Positions 1-9,402 are shown, counted from the stretch's first letter. The stretch is 64,000 bases of DNA from Rhodospirillaceae bacterium (GCA_020638575.1 JACKIH010000003.1:3335001-3399000); one strand, 5' to 3'. Program-made: numbers and translations. The notes: generated by a model from the letters alone, not told the origin.

Positions 1-110
1 AACTGGCGGCGGATCACCTCCAGAAACCGGTCTTCCACCAGTTTCTCGCCGGGCTGCCATTCGGGGAAGCCGCCGATGGGCTGGGGCTTCAGGATGGGGG
101 CGTCGGCCAT
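1..110 (-). CDS. hisS: Histidine--tRNA ligase, N-terminal fragment (runs off the window)
   Basis: Only the first 36 codons are present; the gene continues beyond base 1. The start is the ATG at 110-108, with an AGGTAG-like ribosome-binding stretch just upstream. The peptide begins MADAPILKPQPIGGFPEW and continues with GEKLVEDRFLEVIRRQ. The 'GFPEW-P-E--VE' block matches the N-terminus of one subgroup of class II histidyl-tRNA synthetases, which charge tRNA-His with histidine in the cytoplasm. The catalytic motifs lie outside the window, so the call rests on this short N-terminal pattern and is tentative. The gene is divergent from the DUF2336 gene at 396. Confidence 0.55.
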   Translation of the reverse strand, partial: MADAPILKPQPIGGFPEWQPGEKLVEDRFLEVIRRQ

Positions 111-203
111 GGCGCTACCTTGTGTTCTACGGTTCGGCCGAGAGGCCGCTCGCAGCTCGCGTGGCGAGGTCTCAGGGATCTTCGAAGGGCTGTTGAGATC
201 ATC

Positions 204-228
204 GCAACACGGTGTTGCGGCCCGCAAC
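204..228. promoter_or_regulatory. Two overlapping palindromes, possible operator
   Basis: In the hisS/DUF2336 divergent spacer, GCAACAC-G-GTGTTGC (204-218) overlaps GTTGCGG-C-CCGCAAC (214-228). This gives three alternating GCAAC/GTTGC half-sites. The arrangement resembles a site for a dimeric repressor, but no regulator can be named. No convincing -35/-10 pair was identified beside it. Confidence 0.3.
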
Positions 229-395
229 AGCCTGTTAGGCGGATGCCCGCGCCGGCGCAAGCACAGCCGGCCGGATCGCAGCATTGACGGAGGCTTAACC
301 AAAGCGTGGCCTATTGGTGCCGACGGATCCCCCGCGGGGCGCTGCCCGGCGGCCCCTGACGGCCCCTGGCGGCGGTCCATTGACAGGATGCGGGC

Positions 396-1535
396 ATGGT
401 CGACAGCGGCCTTATCAACGCCCAGGAACTGCTGACGCTGGCCCGCGACCGCTCTCGCGAAGGCCGCGCCCGCCTGTTCCAGACGTTGTCGGATCTGTTC
501 ATCGGTGAGGACGGCCGGCTCAACGGCCGCGAGCGCGGGCTGATCAGCGGCATCGTCGACATGCTGACCGGTATGGTCGACGTCGATATCCGCCAGACCC
601 TGGTGCGCAAGCTGCTGGCCCAGCGCGGCGGTCCGGCGGAGCTGCACCAGATCCTCAGCCGCGACGTTATCGAAGTGGCCGGCCCGCTGCTGCGCGCCAG
701 CACCAAGCTGTCCGACGAGGACCTGGTGGACATCGTCAAGGCACTGGGCCGCGACCACGCCGCCGCCATTGCCCTGCGCGCCGCCCTGTCGGAAGCCGTG
801 ACGGACGCCTTGATCGGCTGCGGCGAGCCCAATGTGGTGGTGGCGGTGCTCTCCAACACCGGCGCCAGCCTGTCGCAGCAGAGTTACCGCCGGGTGGCGG
901 CCGACGCGCGCCGCATCGAAGCCTATCAGCGGCCGCTGCTGCTCCACCGCAAGCTGCCGCCCGATGTGCCGCTGACCCTGTTCTGGTGGGTGGCGGCACC
1001 GCTGCGGCGCCACATCCTGGAGACGGTGGAGATCGACGCCGAGGTGCCGGACCCCGATGTGGTGGAGATCGGGCCGCCGCCGCCCGATCCGGGGCCGGTG
1101 AGCCCGGCGGTGCAGGAGGCCGACACGACGCTGGTCGCCACCTTGCAGCAGACCGGCCAGCTCACCACCCAGGCGCTTTTGGATTTCGCCCGCTCCGGCC
1201 GCGTGCCGCCCCTGATCGCGGGGATCGCGCGCACCGCCGACCTGCCGCTGTCGCTCGCCCAGCGCGCCTGCCAGGACCCCGGCGGCGAACCGCTGGCGGT
1301 GCTGTGCAAGGTGATCGAGCTGACGCGCAACGACTTCGCGTCGGTCTTCCTGATGCTGCGCAAGCAGGCCCGCAAGCGCGATCCGCTGCCGCCCCAGGCG
1401 CTCAACGAGCTCTTGGGGTTCTACGACCGGCTGGCGCGCGGCCGCTCCGTCGCCATTGCCCGGCGCTGGGCAGACGCACCGCCGCCGGCCGCAGACAGGC
1501 CGGGACCGACGGGGGCGGCAGCAGCACGGCGATAG
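396..1535 (+). CDS. DUF2336 domain-containing protein
   Basis: This 379-residue soluble protein has no signal peptide or membrane segment. Most of it is predicted alpha-helix in repeated 30-40 residue units, such as RQTLVRKLLAQRGGPAELHQ and LSDEDLVDIVKALGRDHAAA. That is the appearance of DUF2336, a family found mainly in Alphaproteobacteria whose biochemical role is not established. Residues about 205-245 form an acidic, proline-rich linker (DPDVVEIGPPPPDPGP) separating two helical halves. The C-terminus is Ala/Pro/Arg-rich. The start is the ATG at 396, with a modest AGGA element upstream. It is transcribed away from hisS, alone. Identification is by overall pattern; no function is inferred. 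Confidence 0.7.
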   Translation: MVDSGLINAQELLTLARDRSREGRARLFQTLSDLFIGEDGRLNGRERGLISGIVDMLTGMVDVDIRQTLVRKLLAQRGGPAELHQILSRDVIEVAGPLLRASTKLSDEDLVDIVKALGRDHAAAIALRAALSEAVTDALIGCGEPNVVVAVLSNTGASLSQQSYRRVAADARRIEAYQRPLLLHRKLPPDVPLTLFWWVAAPLRRHILETVEIDAEVPDPDVVEIGPPPPDPGPVSPAVQEADTTLVATLQQTGQLTTQALLDFARSGRVPPLIAGIARTADLPLSLAQRACQDPGGEPLAVLCKVIELTRNDFASVFLMLRKQARKRDPLPPQALNELLGFYDRLARGRSVAIARRWADAPPPAADRPGPTGAAAARR

Positions 1536-1708
1536 CGTCGCCGCCGCCGGTTTGCCGCAGGGCTGCGCAAGACTGGACGGCTGTCTATCCAGCGCTTTCT
1601 ATGGGAGGCGAGGGCAAATCTGCGCTCGAAAAATTATCATAATTCTGTATATTAAAATTTAAACGAATGCCTCTCCGGGTTGCCCGGTATTTTGGTTGGC
1701 AGTGAGCA

Positions 1709-2248
1709 ATGATTTCCCAGGATCGTGATGACAGAGACATAGCTTTCGAACAAGCGCTGGACTATGCCTGGAAGTGGTATGCATACCACGCTAATCAACG
1801 AATAGCGATATTTAGGATATGCATTGTAAGTATAGCTATCATATGTACGGGATATGTTACTGCAGTAATTCACAATCAAAATGAAATTTCGTTGGGACTA
1901 GCCGTCGTTTTTGTAATTGATATCTTCCTATATTGGAGATTTGATGTCAGGGGGTCTGACATGGCCGGATTCGGCGAAACATTCCTAATGTGGGCCGAAG
2001 AAAAACTTGCAACAGATCTTGACGATCGGCGGATCTGCTTGTTCGGCGCTGTTCATGGAAGTCGAGGGGACAAATCTAAATCGAGAAATATACTGAACAG
2101 ATACTTCTACAGATTCCGTCAAACATGTGGGCTGCTATTCATCTTTTTGTTTGCTTTGGCGTTTTGTGGCATTGGCTATTCTATATGGAGATTATCTAGA
2201 GAGTCTGGTCATTGGGCGGCATACATATGTGAATTATTTGCTGTGTGA
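1709..2248 (+). CDS. AT-rich gene for a small multi-pass membrane protein of unknown function
   Basis: This 179-residue protein has two adjacent N-terminal hydrophobic segments (about residues 31-52 and 60-78), a charged cytoplasmic middle part and a C-terminal hydrophobic segment (about 143-164). The N-terminal motif ALDYAWKWYAYHANQRI followed by membrane segments recalls a scattered family of short hypothetical membrane proteins that have 'YAW-YF-LHA-QR' openings. I recognise no function. Its base composition is much richer in A/T than any other gene here, the AT-rich stretch starts near 1620, and codon use (ATA, AAA, TAT) is unlike the neighbours. These are signs of horizontal acquisition. 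No integrase or repeat borders it. Ribosome-binding signal is weak. Confidence 0.6.
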   Translation: MISQDRDDRDIAFEQALDYAWKWYAYHANQRIAIFRICIVSIAIICTGYVTAVIHNQNEISLGLAVVFVIDIFLYWRFDVRGSDMAGFGETFLMWAEEKLATDLDDRRICLFGAVHGSRGDKSKSRNILNRYFYRFRQTCGLLFIFLFALAFCGIGYSIWRLSRESGHWAAYICELFAV

Positions 2249-2343
2249 GCGGGTGCTTGGGTGGCGTGCCGTAAAGGTTCTTTCGGGCATTGTGCGTCGC
2301 ACTGGTGTTTCCTTACGTCGTCAAACTGACTACGTATATCTGT

Positions 2344-3477
2344 ATGTATTGTCCGCAATTCCTCAGCCCCGGCGACCGCGTGGTCGTCGCCATGTCCGGC
2401 GGCGTCGACAGTTCCGTGACCGCGGCCCTGCTGGCCGAGCAGGGCTTTGACGTGGTCGGCATCACGCTGCAGCTCTACGACCACGGGGCGGCGGTGGGCC
2501 GCAAGGGGGCGTGCTGCGCCGGCCAGGACATCTACGATGCCCGCAACGTGGCCGACCGCCTCGGCATCCCGCACTACGTGCTGGACTACGAAAGCCGCTT
2601 TTCCGATGCGGTGATGGACGATTTCGCCGACAGCTACCTGCGCGGCGAGACGCCGATCCCCTGCGTGCGCTGCAACCAGCGGGTCAAGTTCCGCGACCTG
2701 CTGGCCACCGCCCGTGACCTGGGGGCGGCAGCACTCGCCACCGGCCACTATGTGCGCCGGGTCGACGGGCCGGCGGGCCCGGAACTGCACCGTGCTGCCG
2801 ATGGGGACAAAGACCAGTCCTACTTCCTGTTCGCCACAACGCCGGACCAGCTCGCCTTCCTGCGCTTTCCCTTAGGCGGGCTGACCAAGCCTGAGACCCG
2901 CGCGCTGGCCGAGCATTACGCCCTGCCGGTGGCCGACAAGCCGGAAAGCCAGGACATCTGCTTCGTGCCCACCGGCGGCTATGCCGCGGTGGTGGAGCGC
3001 CTGCGCCCCGGAGCGGTGGAGCCGGGCGACATCGTGCATGTGGATGGCCGCGTGCTCGGCCGCCACGAGGGCGTGATCCGCTACACCGTGGGCCAGCGCC
3101 GCGGCATCGGTATCGGTGGCGGCGAGGCGCTCTACGTGGTGCGGCTGGATGCCGCCCGCCGCCAGGTGGTGGTGGGGCCGGCGGAAGCCCTGGCGCGCGA
3201 CATTGTGGCCGTGCGCGAGGTCAACTGGCTGGGGCCGGAGGAGGAGGCGCGCGCCGGCGTGGCGGTGACCGTCAAGCTCCGGTCGGCCCAGCCGGCGGTG
3301 CCGGCCGTCTTCACGCTCGGGGCCGATGGCGCGGGCGAGGTGCGGCTGGCCAGCCCCCTGCTCGGCGTGGCGCCGGGCCAGGCGGCGGTGTGCTATGCCG
3401 GCGACCGCGTGCTCGGCGGCGGCTGGATCACCGCGACCGCCTCCAGCACCGAGACGGCGGACTCCGCGGCGGCGTAG
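2344..3477 (+). CDS. mnmA: tRNA-specific 2-thiouridylase MnmA
   Basis: MnmA puts sulfur on C2 of the wobble uridine of tRNA-Lys, -Glu and -Gln, using ATP and a persulfide relay. The PP-loop ATP-binding motif SGGVDSS is at residues 18-24. The two catalytic cysteines lie in [13 protein letters not shown] and in SQDICFVP, as in the family, and the 377-residue length is normal. The start is uncertain. The ATG at 2344 is chosen because family members have only a short lead before [13 protein letters not shown] at 2290 in the same frame, preceded by AAAGG, is the alternative. The 5' end abuts the AT-rich island, which may have replaced the native upstream region. Confidence 0.93.
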   Translation: MYCPQFLSPGDRVVVAMSGGVDSSVTAALLAEQGFDVVGITLQLYDHGAAVGRKGACCAGQDIYDARNVADRLGIPHYVLDYESRFSDAVMDDFADSYLRGETPIPCVRCNQRVKFRDLLATARDLGAAALATGHYVRRVDGPAGPELHRAADGDKDQSYFLFATTPDQLAFLRFPLGGLTKPETRALAEHYALPVADKPESQDICFVPTGGYAAVVERLRPGAVEPGDIVHVDGRVLGRHEGVIRYTVGQRRGIGIGGGEALYVVRLDAARRQVVVGPAEALARDIVAVREVNWLGPEEEARAGVAVTVKLRSAQPAVPAVFTLGADGAGEVRLASPLLGVAPGQAAVCYAGDRVLGGGWITATASSTETADSAAA

Positions 3478-3553
3478 ACGGCCGCCCGTCCCCTCCTCTT
3501 TCCCCATCGTCGCCCCCCCCCGCGGGGGCGGGGGTCTCTCTAACATCATTGAG

Positions 3554-3573
3554 ATGCCCGCCTGCGCGGGCAT
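3554..3573. repeat. Short perfect hairpin, REP-like
   Basis: ATGCCCGC (3554-3561) pairs perfectly with GCGGGCAT (3566-3573) around a CTGC loop, in the mnmA-rpsA convergent spacer. It is preceded by a C-run/G-run palindrome near 3514-3534. There is no T-tract, so it is more like a dispersed extragenic palindrome than a terminator, though it could slow polymerase leaving mnmA. Confidence 0.4.
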
Positions 3574-3640
3574 GACGCTTGTATTGCTGCCGTTGCGCCT
3601 TCCGAGCGAGCGAGACGTCGTTGGGGGGCAGTGCTGAAAC

Positions 3641-3672
3641 GAAAACGGGCGGCGCCCGCAGGTGCCGCCCGT
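3641..3672 (-). terminator. Rho-independent terminator of the aroA-cmk-rpsA transcript
   Basis: A 9-bp stem, ACGGGCGGC with GCCGCCCGT (3645-3653 and 3664-3672), lies about 28 bases past the rpsA stop. Read on the minus strand it is followed by TTTTC. The position and orientation fit an intrinsic terminator for rpsA. Confidence 0.7.
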
Positions 3673-3699
3673 CGTCTCTCTTGGCGATGCTCTTGCCGG

Positions 3700-5418
3700 C
3701 TACTTCCGGTTCGACGCCTCGTCGCGGGCCTTCTTCAGGGCCGCCCCGAGGATGTCGCCCAAGGACGCGCCGCTGTCCGACGAGCCGTATTCGGCCATCG
3801 CCTGCTTTTCTTCTTCCATCTCGCGCGCCTTGATCGACAGCGTGACGCGGCGGGTCTGGCGGTCGATCTGGGTGACCTTGGCGTCCACCTTCTCACCCAC
3901 GGCAAAGCGGTCCGGCCGCTGGTCCTGGCGATCGCGCGCCAGTTCCGCCCGGCGGATGAAGCCGGTCAGCCCGTCGGAGATCTCCACCTCGATGCCGCCG
4001 TCGGTCACCTGGGTGACGGTGCAGGTCACCACCTGGTTGCGCCGCAGTTCGCCCAAGCCCTTCTCGAACGGGTCTTCGGCGAGCTGCTTGATGCCCAGCG
4101 AGATGCGTTCCTTGTCCACGTCGACGTCCAGCACCTTGACCGCGACGTGGTCGCCCTTCTTGAAGTCGGCGATCGCCTGCTCGCCGGACTTGTCCCAGGA
4201 GATGTCGGACATGTGGACCATGCCGTCGATATCCCCCGGCAGGCCGACGAACAGTCCGAACTCGGTGATGTTCTTGACCTCGCCCTCCAGGCGCGTGCCC
4301 GGCGGATGCTTTTCGGCAAAGCCGCCCCATGGGTTTTCCAGGCACTGCTTCAGGCCCAGCGAGATGCGGCGCTTGTTGCTGTCCACATCCAGCACCATCA
4401 CCTCGACCTCCTGGGAGGTGGAGACGATCTTGCCGGGATGGACGTTCTTCTTGGTCCAGCTCATCTCCGACACGTGCACCAGGCCCTCGATGCCCGGTTC
4501 CAGCTCCACGAAGGCGCCGTAGTCGGTGATGTTGGTGACGCGGCCGGTGAACTTGGCGCCGACCGGGTACTTGGCGGCGACACCTTCCCACGGATCGGCC
4601 TCAAGCTGCTTCATGCCCAGGCTGATGCGCTGGGTTTCGGCGTTGAAGCGGATCACCTGCACGCGCACGCTCTGGCCGATCTGCAGCGCTTCGGACGGAT
4701 GGTTGATGCGCCGCCAGGCGATGTCGGTGACGTGCAGCAGTCCGTCCACGCCGCCCAGGTCGACGAAGGCGCCGTAGTCGGTGATGTTCTTCACCACGCC
4801 GTCGAGCACCTGGCCTTCCTTCAGGTTGGCCACCAGCTCCGAGCGCGCCTCGGCCCGGCTTTCCTCCAGCACGGCCCGGCGCGACACCACGATGTTGCCG
4901 CGCGAGCGGTCCATCTTGAGGATCTGGAAGGGCTGCGGCGTGCCCATCAGCGGCGAGATGTCCCGGACCGGCCGGATGTCCACCTGGCTGCCCGGCAGGA
5001 AGGCCACCGCGCCGGACAGGTCGACGGTGAAGCCGCCCTTGACCTTGCCGAAGATGGTGCCGGTGACGCGTTCCTGGCCGTTGAAGGCGTTCTCCAGCAT
5101 GGTCCAGGCTTCTTCGCGCTTGGCCTTTTCGCGCGACAGCACGGCCTCGCCGTTCTTGTCCTCGACCCGTTCGACATAGACCTCCACGGTGTCGCCCACG
5201 ACCAGATTGGCCGGGGTGGCGCCGTTGGCGAATTCCCGCAAGGCGACCCGCCCTTCGGCCTTCAGGCCGACATCGACGGTCACCATGTCGCTATCGACCG
5301 CGATGACGCGGCCCTTCACGACGGTTCCTTCGAAGGTGGAGGTTTCCCCAAGGGATTCTTCAAGCAGGTCAGCGAAGGATTCGCTTCTGGGCGAGGCGGC
5401 CTCGGTGGCAGATGCCAT
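3700..5418 (-). CDS. rpsA: 30S ribosomal protein S1
   Basis: S1 binds mRNA leaders and helps dock them on the 30S subunit. The 572-residue protein carries six S1 (OB-fold) repeats at about residues 30-98, 115-180, 201-270, 287-357, 374-444 and 461-530. Repeats 3-5 show the canonical pattern NITDYGAFV-L---GL-H-S-. A short Lys/Arg-rich tail follows. Length and domain number match proteobacterial S1. It is the last gene of aroA-cmk-rpsA, 57 bases after cmk, and is followed by a good terminator. Confidence 0.97.
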   Translation of the reverse strand: MASATEAASPRSESFADLLEESLGETSTFEGTVVKGRVIAVDSDMVTVDVGLKAEGRVALREFANGATPANLVVGDTVEVYVERVEDKNGEAVLSREKAKREEAWTMLENAFNGQERVTGTIFGKVKGGFTVDLSGAVAFLPGSQVDIRPVRDISPLMGTPQPFQILKMDRSRGNIVVSRRAVLEESRAEARSELVANLKEGQVLDGVVKNITDYGAFVDLGGVDGLLHVTDIAWRRINHPSEALQIGQSVRVQVIRFNAETQRISLGMKQLEADPWEGVAAKYPVGAKFTGRVTNITDYGAFVELEPGIEGLVHVSEMSWTKKNVHPGKIVSTSQEVEVMVLDVDSNKRRISLGLKQCLENPWGGFAEKHPPGTRLEGEVKNITEFGLFVGLPGDIDGMVHMSDISWDKSGEQAIADFKKGDHVAVKVLDVDVDKERISLGIKQLAEDPFEKGLGELRRNQVVTCTVTQVTDGGIEVEISDGLTGFIRRAELARDRQDQRPDRFAVGEKVDAKVTQIDRQTRRVTLSIKAREMEEEKQAMAEYGSSDSGASLGDILGAALKKARDEASNRK

Positions 5419-5475
5419 ATGGTCCCCATGTGTGCCCGCCGGTCCTTGGTAGGCGTGCCGGCGGGGCAGCTCTCT

Positions 5476-6126
5476 CTAGTTGGTTTCACCTCGGGTGCGG
5501 GGCCTAGGCTCCCCACCCACGATATGCGCAAATGCACGCTCGAACGCCTCATCGGCGGTCAAGGTGCTGGTGTCCAGAATAAACGCATTATCAGCCGGAA
5601 CGAGCGGGGCCACCGCTCGCCGACTGTCGCGTTCATCCCGTGTTCTCAAATCCCGAAGGATTTGGGCGTATATAACGTCAGCGCCCCGGCCCCGCAACTC
5701 CTTGTACCGCCGTTGTGCCCGGGTTTCGACATCGGCCGTCACGAACAGCTTGTGGTCGGCGTCGGGGCAGATGACGGTGCCGATGTCCCGCCCGTCCAGC
5801 ACGGCTCCCGGCGGAGTGGCGGCGAAGCGGCGCTGGTAGTCCAGCAGGGCGGCGCGCACCGCCGGTACGGCCGACACGCGGGAGGCGGCTTCGGCGGCCT
5901 CGTCGCCGCGCAGATCGGGGTCGTCCAGGCTGGCGGGATCGAGGCTGCGGGCGGCTGCGGCGGCGATGTCCGGATCGTCCAGGTCGCCGCCCTCGCGCGC
6001 CACCTTCAGCCCCACCGCGCGGTAGAGCAGGCCGGTGTCGAGGAAGCGCAGGCCCAGCACCGCGGCCAGGCGCTTGCCGAGCGTGCCCTTGCCGGACGCG
6101 GCGGGACCATCGACCGCGACGATCAT
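5476..6126 (-). CDS. cmk: Cytidylate kinase
   Basis: This enzyme phosphorylates CMP and dCMP to the diphosphates with ATP, in pyrimidine nucleotide salvage and DNA precursor supply. The 216-residue protein begins [20 protein letters not shown], with the P-loop GPAASGKGT at residues 7-15. It then shows [20 protein letters not shown] and the C-terminal ILDTS pattern typical of Cmk. Its start codon overlaps the aroA stop by four bases (ATGA), which indicates translational coupling. Confidence 0.96.
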   Translation of the reverse strand: MIVAVDGPAASGKGTLGKRLAAVLGLRFLDTGLLYRAVGLKVAREGGDLDDPDIAAAAARSLDPASLDDPDLRGDEAAEAASRVSAVPAVRAALLDYQRRFAATPPGAVLDGRDIGTVICPDADHKLFVTADVETRAQRRYKELRGRGADVIYAQILRDLRTRDERDSRRAVAPLVPADNAFILDTSTLTADEAFERAFAHIVGGEPRPRTRGETN

Positions 6127-7493
6127 GAAGCGGCTCCGGGTTCGGCGGGCCGGGCGGAGAGATCGGCACCGAGGCCGGCCATCAGCTCCGTGAAGCCGGG
6201 GAAGCTGGTGGCGATGGGCCCGGCATCGTCCACCGCCACCGGTGCCTCGGCGGCCAGGCCCAGCACCAGGAAGCTCATGGCGATGCGGTGGTCGAGTGCG
6301 GTTGCCACGGTGGCACCGCCCGACGGCGGCCGGCCGATGCCGTGAATCACCATGGCGTCGGCCTCCACCTCCACCGTCACGCCGCAGGCGGCAAGCCCGG
6401 CGGCCATGGTGGCGATGCGGTCGCTCTCCTTCACCCTCAGCTCGCCGATCCCGGCCATGCGCGTGGTGCCGGCGGCGAAGGCCGCGGCCACCATCAGCAC
6501 CGGGTATTCGTCGATCATGCTGGGCGCGCGCTCAGGCGGCACGTCGATGGCCTTGAGCGGGCCGCCGCGCACCCTCAGCGTGCCCAGGGGCTCGTCTTCG
6601 GCCGTCGCATCGGGCGTGAGGGTAAGGTCAGCGCCCATCTCGTGCAGGCAGTCGATCAGGCCGGTGCGCCGCGGGTTGAGGCCGACACCCTCCAGCACGA
6701 CGTCGGAGCCCGGCACGATGGCCGCGGCCACCAGCGGAAAGGCGGCGGAACTGATGTCGCCCGGAACGTGCACCGTGCGCCCGGCCAGGTCCGGGTGGCC
6801 GATGAGGGTGATGGCCTCGCCGCCATCCTCTGCCGGCACGCAGCGGATCTCCGCCCCAAACTGCCGCAGCATGCGTTCGGAATGGTCGCGGGTGGGCGTG
6901 CGCTCGATCACCGTGGTCTCGCCTGGCGCATTGAGGCCCGCCAGCAGCACCGCAGACTTCACCTGGGCCGACGCGACCGGCAGCACATACTCGATGGGCA
7001 CCGGCAGGGTAGAGCCCTTGATCGCCATGGGCAGCCGGCCGCCGGAGCGGGTGAGGAACTCCGCGCCGAAGCGCGACAGCGGCTCGGTCACCCGGCGCAT
7101 GGGCCGGCGGGTCAGCGAGGCATCGCCGGTCATCACGGCGAAGATGGGGGAGGTCGCCAGCAGCCCCGCCAGCAGGCGGGCGCTGGTACCGCTGTTGCCG
7201 AGGTCGAGCACACGGGCCGGCTCGGCCAGCCCGCCGACGCCGACGCCAAAGAGCCGCCAGGGGCCGCCGGGCGCATCGGGTGGCTGCACATTGGCCCCCA
7301 GGGCCGCCATGGCCGCGGCGGTGGCCAGTACGTCCTCACCCTCCAGCAGCCCGTGCACCACCGTTTCGCCGATGGCGAGCCCGCCCAGCATGACCGCGCG
7401 GTGCGACACCGACTTGTCGCCGGGCACACGGACGGTGCCGCGCAAGGGGCCGCTGCGGCGGGCGACGAGGCCAAGGGACAAGGGCACGGTCAT
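6123..7493 (-). CDS. aroA: 3-phosphoshikimate 1-carboxyvinyltransferase (EPSP synthase)
   Basis: AroA joins phosphoenolpyruvate to shikimate-3-phosphate, the sixth step of the shikimate pathway. The 456-residue protein has [15 protein letters not shown] near residue 22, [13 protein letters not shown] near 95 and [11 protein letters not shown] near 120, together with [14 protein letters not shown] and ELRVKESDR in the C-terminal half. This arrangement is closest to the class II form seen in many Alphaproteobacteria. It is the first gene of the operon with cmk and rpsA and is divergent from the TIGR02300 gene, an arrangement common in the class. Confidence 0.96.
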   Translation of the reverse strand: MTVPLSLGLVARRSGPLRGTVRVPGDKSVSHRAVMLGGLAIGETVVHGLLEGEDVLATAAAMAALGANVQPPDAPGGPWRLFGVGVGGLAEPARVLDLGNSGTSARLLAGLLATSPIFAVMTGDASLTRRPMRRVTEPLSRFGAEFLTRSGGRLPMAIKGSTLPVPIEYVLPVASAQVKSAVLLAGLNAPGETTVIERTPTRDHSERMLRQFGAEIRCVPAEDGGEAITLIGHPDLAGRTVHVPGDISSAAFPLVAAAIVPGSDVVLEGVGLNPRRTGLIDCLHEMGADLTLTPDATAEDEPLGTLRVRGGPLKAIDVPPERAPSMIDEYPVLMVAAAFAAGTTRMAGIGELRVKESDRIATMAAGLAACGVTVEVEADAMVIHGIGRPPSGGATVATALDHRIAMSFLVLGLAAEAPVAVDDAGPIATSFPGFTELMAGLGADLSARPAEPGAAS

Positions 7494-7720
7494 GGGCGGC
7501 GGTCGAAACCGTGTGACAGGGAACGGGCATAGCCGGCGGCGCCGGCGACGGGCGGTTTAGCGCATTTCGCCGGGCAGCGGTATGCCCATGGGGCACAGCG
7601 GCCGCCGCCGAAAGGATCCCCTGCGCGCACGTAGCCTTTGACATACCCTCGACAACATGGCACTTGCGCGGGCCGCGCACTGGTTGCGGCCCCTTTCATA
7701 GAGAGTATGGAGACGACGCC

Positions 7721-8164
7721 GTGGTGAAGCCCGAATGGGGCGTCAAGCGGATCTGCCACCACTGCGGAGCGCGGTTCTACGACCTGCACCGCACGCCGAT
7801 CCTGTGCCCGAAATGCGCCACGCCCTACGATCCCGAACAGCTTTTGAAGTCGCGCCGGTCGCGGAGCGCTGCGGTGTCCGATGCCGCCCAGCGGGTCGCC
7901 CGCAAGACCGCCGCCGGCGATGCCGCGGTGGTGGCCGCCACGCCCGCCGTGGCCGCTGAGCTGGACGATGCGCCCGAAGAGATGGCGGATGAGGATGCCG
8001 TGGAGTTCGAGGCCGAGGAGGCCGACGGCGACGATGCCGACGACGCCGAGGTGTTCGAGGACGACGACGACGGCGACGATGTGCTGCTGGAAGACGCCGC
8101 CGAGTTGGGCGACGACGACGGGGTGGATATCGACGTCGACAGCGACGAAGACGACAACCGCTGA
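7721..8164 (+). CDS. TIGR02300 ('FYDLN acid') zinc-ribbon protein
   Basis: This 147-residue protein opens MVKPEWGVKRICHHC and contains GARFYDLHR and CPKC. C12/C15 and C29/C32 form a four-cysteine zinc ribbon flanking the FYDL motif that defines TIGR02300. After about residue 85 nearly every residue is Asp, Glu, Ala or Val, giving a strongly acidic disordered tail. The function is unknown. The start is the GTG at 7721, with GGAG at 7709-7712; an ATG further upstream at 7664 would add an untypical extension. It sits divergent from aroA and before tRNA-Ala, which is the usual alphaproteobacterial context. Confidence 0.9.
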   Translation: MVKPEWGVKRICHHCGARFYDLHRTPILCPKCATPYDPEQLLKSRRSRSAAVSDAAQRVARKTAAGDAAVVAATPAVAAELDDAPEEMADEDAVEFEAEEADGDDADDAEVFEDDDDGDDVLLEDAAELGDDDGVDIDVDSDEDDNR

Positions 8165-8267
8165 GGTGCCGGTGTAGCGGCTTTCGGCCGGGCGATCGGG
8201 CCGGAACCGGAGTAGCGCCGTGCTGCGCAGGAGGGGTGCGGCGGAGCGCCGGTGACGGCATGGCGGG

Positions 8268-8288
8268 GGGACGGCAAAGGGCCGTCCC
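8268..8288. terminator. Terminator-like hairpin after the TIGR02300 gene
   Basis: GGGACGGC (8268-8275) pairs perfectly with GCCGTCCC (8281-8288) around AAAGG. No T-tract follows, so termination strength is doubtful. The surrounding 8165-8420 spacer shows no gene; it should hold the tRNA promoter, which I could not pinpoint. Confidence 0.3.
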
Positions 8289-8420
8289 GCGGCATGCATC
8301 GCAGGGTCGTTTGCCCTTTAGGTGCGGCGATTTGGGCTTGAACGGCGGGGGCCGTTGGGCCTATACCGCGCATCTCCTGATCGCTGCGGTCCACATCCCA
8401 GGGGCCGCAGAACAGCGCGT

Positions 8421-8488
<68 letters not shown>

Positions 8489-8496
<8 letters not shown>

Positions 8497-8578
8497 TTTT
8501 CATTCGCGCGGTGCCGCCCGCCAACCCACCGCGCCGGTTCCGGTTCGAACTTTCAGGTCTCACCTCCACCATTTTCAT
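8489..8578 (+). repeat. 15-base direct repeat of the tRNA-Ala 3' end
   Basis: CTCCACCATTTTCAT occurs at 8489-8503, where it spans the tRNA 3' end and its flank, and again exactly at 8564-8578. Copies are 75 bases apart. A repeated tRNA 3' end is the classic footprint of site-specific integration, but the interval holds no gene. It may be a residual attachment site or a local duplication. Confidence 0.55.
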
Positions 8579-8844
8579 CTTCGCTACCGCGCTTCGCGCT
8601 GCTTGAGCGCAGCCATCATCCGCAGTGTGCGGCGGTGCGCCGGCAAAGCCGTCCGGGGGACGGTTCCGAGTGAGGATGCCGGAGCAGCACCGCTGCGACG
8701 CTCCGGTCCATGGGATCCTTTCCAATTTGGACAGAAAACCACCGCCACGTCGTTGGTCGCCGTCGACTATGCGCAGGCCAGTCCGTCCTCCTCCCGCCGC
8801 GTGGCAGCGGTTCTGTGCCGACGGTCAGATCGATGCGATGACCC
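8497..8844. other. Spacer without a supported gene
   Basis: This 348-base stretch lies between tRNA-Ala and the flavin reductase. It contains the second copy of the tRNA-end repeat (8564-8578) and a hairpin CCGGAGC/GCTCCGG (8679-8685 and 8700-8706). The short open frames across it lack recognisable protein character. Confidence 0.5.
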
Positions 8845-9402
8845 TCAACGCGCGCCAATCTCGGCCGTCATCCGGCGAATCGCGGCGGTGGCGAAGTCCA
8901 GGCTGGCGCGGTCGACGAGCCGGCCGTCGGCGATCTTGTCGGCCACACTGCCGATGACGATCTGCGGGCCGCCGGCCAGCCGCGCGCCGATGGCCAGCAG
9001 GGTGCCGTGGATCTGGTCCTGGGCGCGCACGCCGCCGGTGAAGGCCGGCGAGGTGGTGATCACCAGCGCCGGCTTGCCGATGAGGGCGGCCTTGCCGTAG
9101 GGGCGCGAGGCCCAGTCCAGCGCGTTCTTCAGCGGTCCCGGTATGCCGTAGTTGTATTCCGGGCTGACGATCACCACGCCGGCGGCCGCGGCAATCGCCT
9201 GGCGGAAGGCATCCACGGCCGGCAGCGCAGCATGGCCGTCGAGGTCCTGGTTGTAGAGCGGCAGGTCGATGCTGCCGATCTCCAGCCGGATGTCGGGGGC
9301 CAGGTCCGCCTGCAGGCCGGCCAGCACCGCCTTGGCGTAGGAGTCGCGCCGCAGGCTGCCCGGCAGGCCGAGCAAGCTCACGGGTTGGGATGTGTCCGTC
9401 AT
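8845..9402 (-). CDS. NADPH-dependent FMN reductase family protein
   Basis: This 185-residue flavodoxin-like protein probably reduces FMN, quinones or related acceptors with NAD(P)H in the cytosol. The phosphate-binding loop GLPGSLRRDSYAKAVL is at about residues 13-28, and the family signature SPEYNYGIPGPLKNALDW is near residue 80. The length is typical. The start is the ATG at 9402, preceded by AGAAGGA at normal spacing; an in-frame upstream extension to 9498 is low-complexity and unlikely. It is followed by a spacer and tRNA-Ala, and lies downstream of the aldo/keto reductase on the same strand, so co-transcription is possible. The physiological substrate cannot be told. Confidence 0.85.
   Translation of the reverse strand: MTDTSQPVSLLGLPGSLRRDSYAKAVLAGLQADLAPDIRLEIGSIDLPLYNQDLDGHAALPAVDAFRQAIAAAAGVVIVSPEYNYGIPGPLKNALDWASRPYGKAALIGKPALVITTSPAFTGGVRAQDQIHGTLLAIGARLAGGPQIVIGSVADKIADGRLVDRASLDFATAAIRRMTAEIGAR

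Noticed and set aside
2290..2343. TTG start extending MnmA by 18 residues
   Set aside because: An AAAGG lies nearby, but the added residues are hydrophobic and unlike MnmA N-termini; kept only as an alternative.
3631..6345. 904-codon open frame on the plus strand
   Set aside because: It is antisense to rpsA and cmk, which have clear domains; its His/Asp/Gly-rich composition is a by-product of GC-rich codon bias.
7664..7720. ATG start at 7664 for the TIGR02300 gene
   Set aside because: It adds 19 residues absent from the family and lacks a ribosome-binding site; GTG 7721 has GGAG.
8530..8572. Possible second, degenerate tRNA ending in CTCCACCA
   Set aside because: GGTTCGAAC resembles a T loop, but the T stem cannot pair and no acceptor or anticodon arm is found; better explained as a repeat of the tRNA-Ala end.
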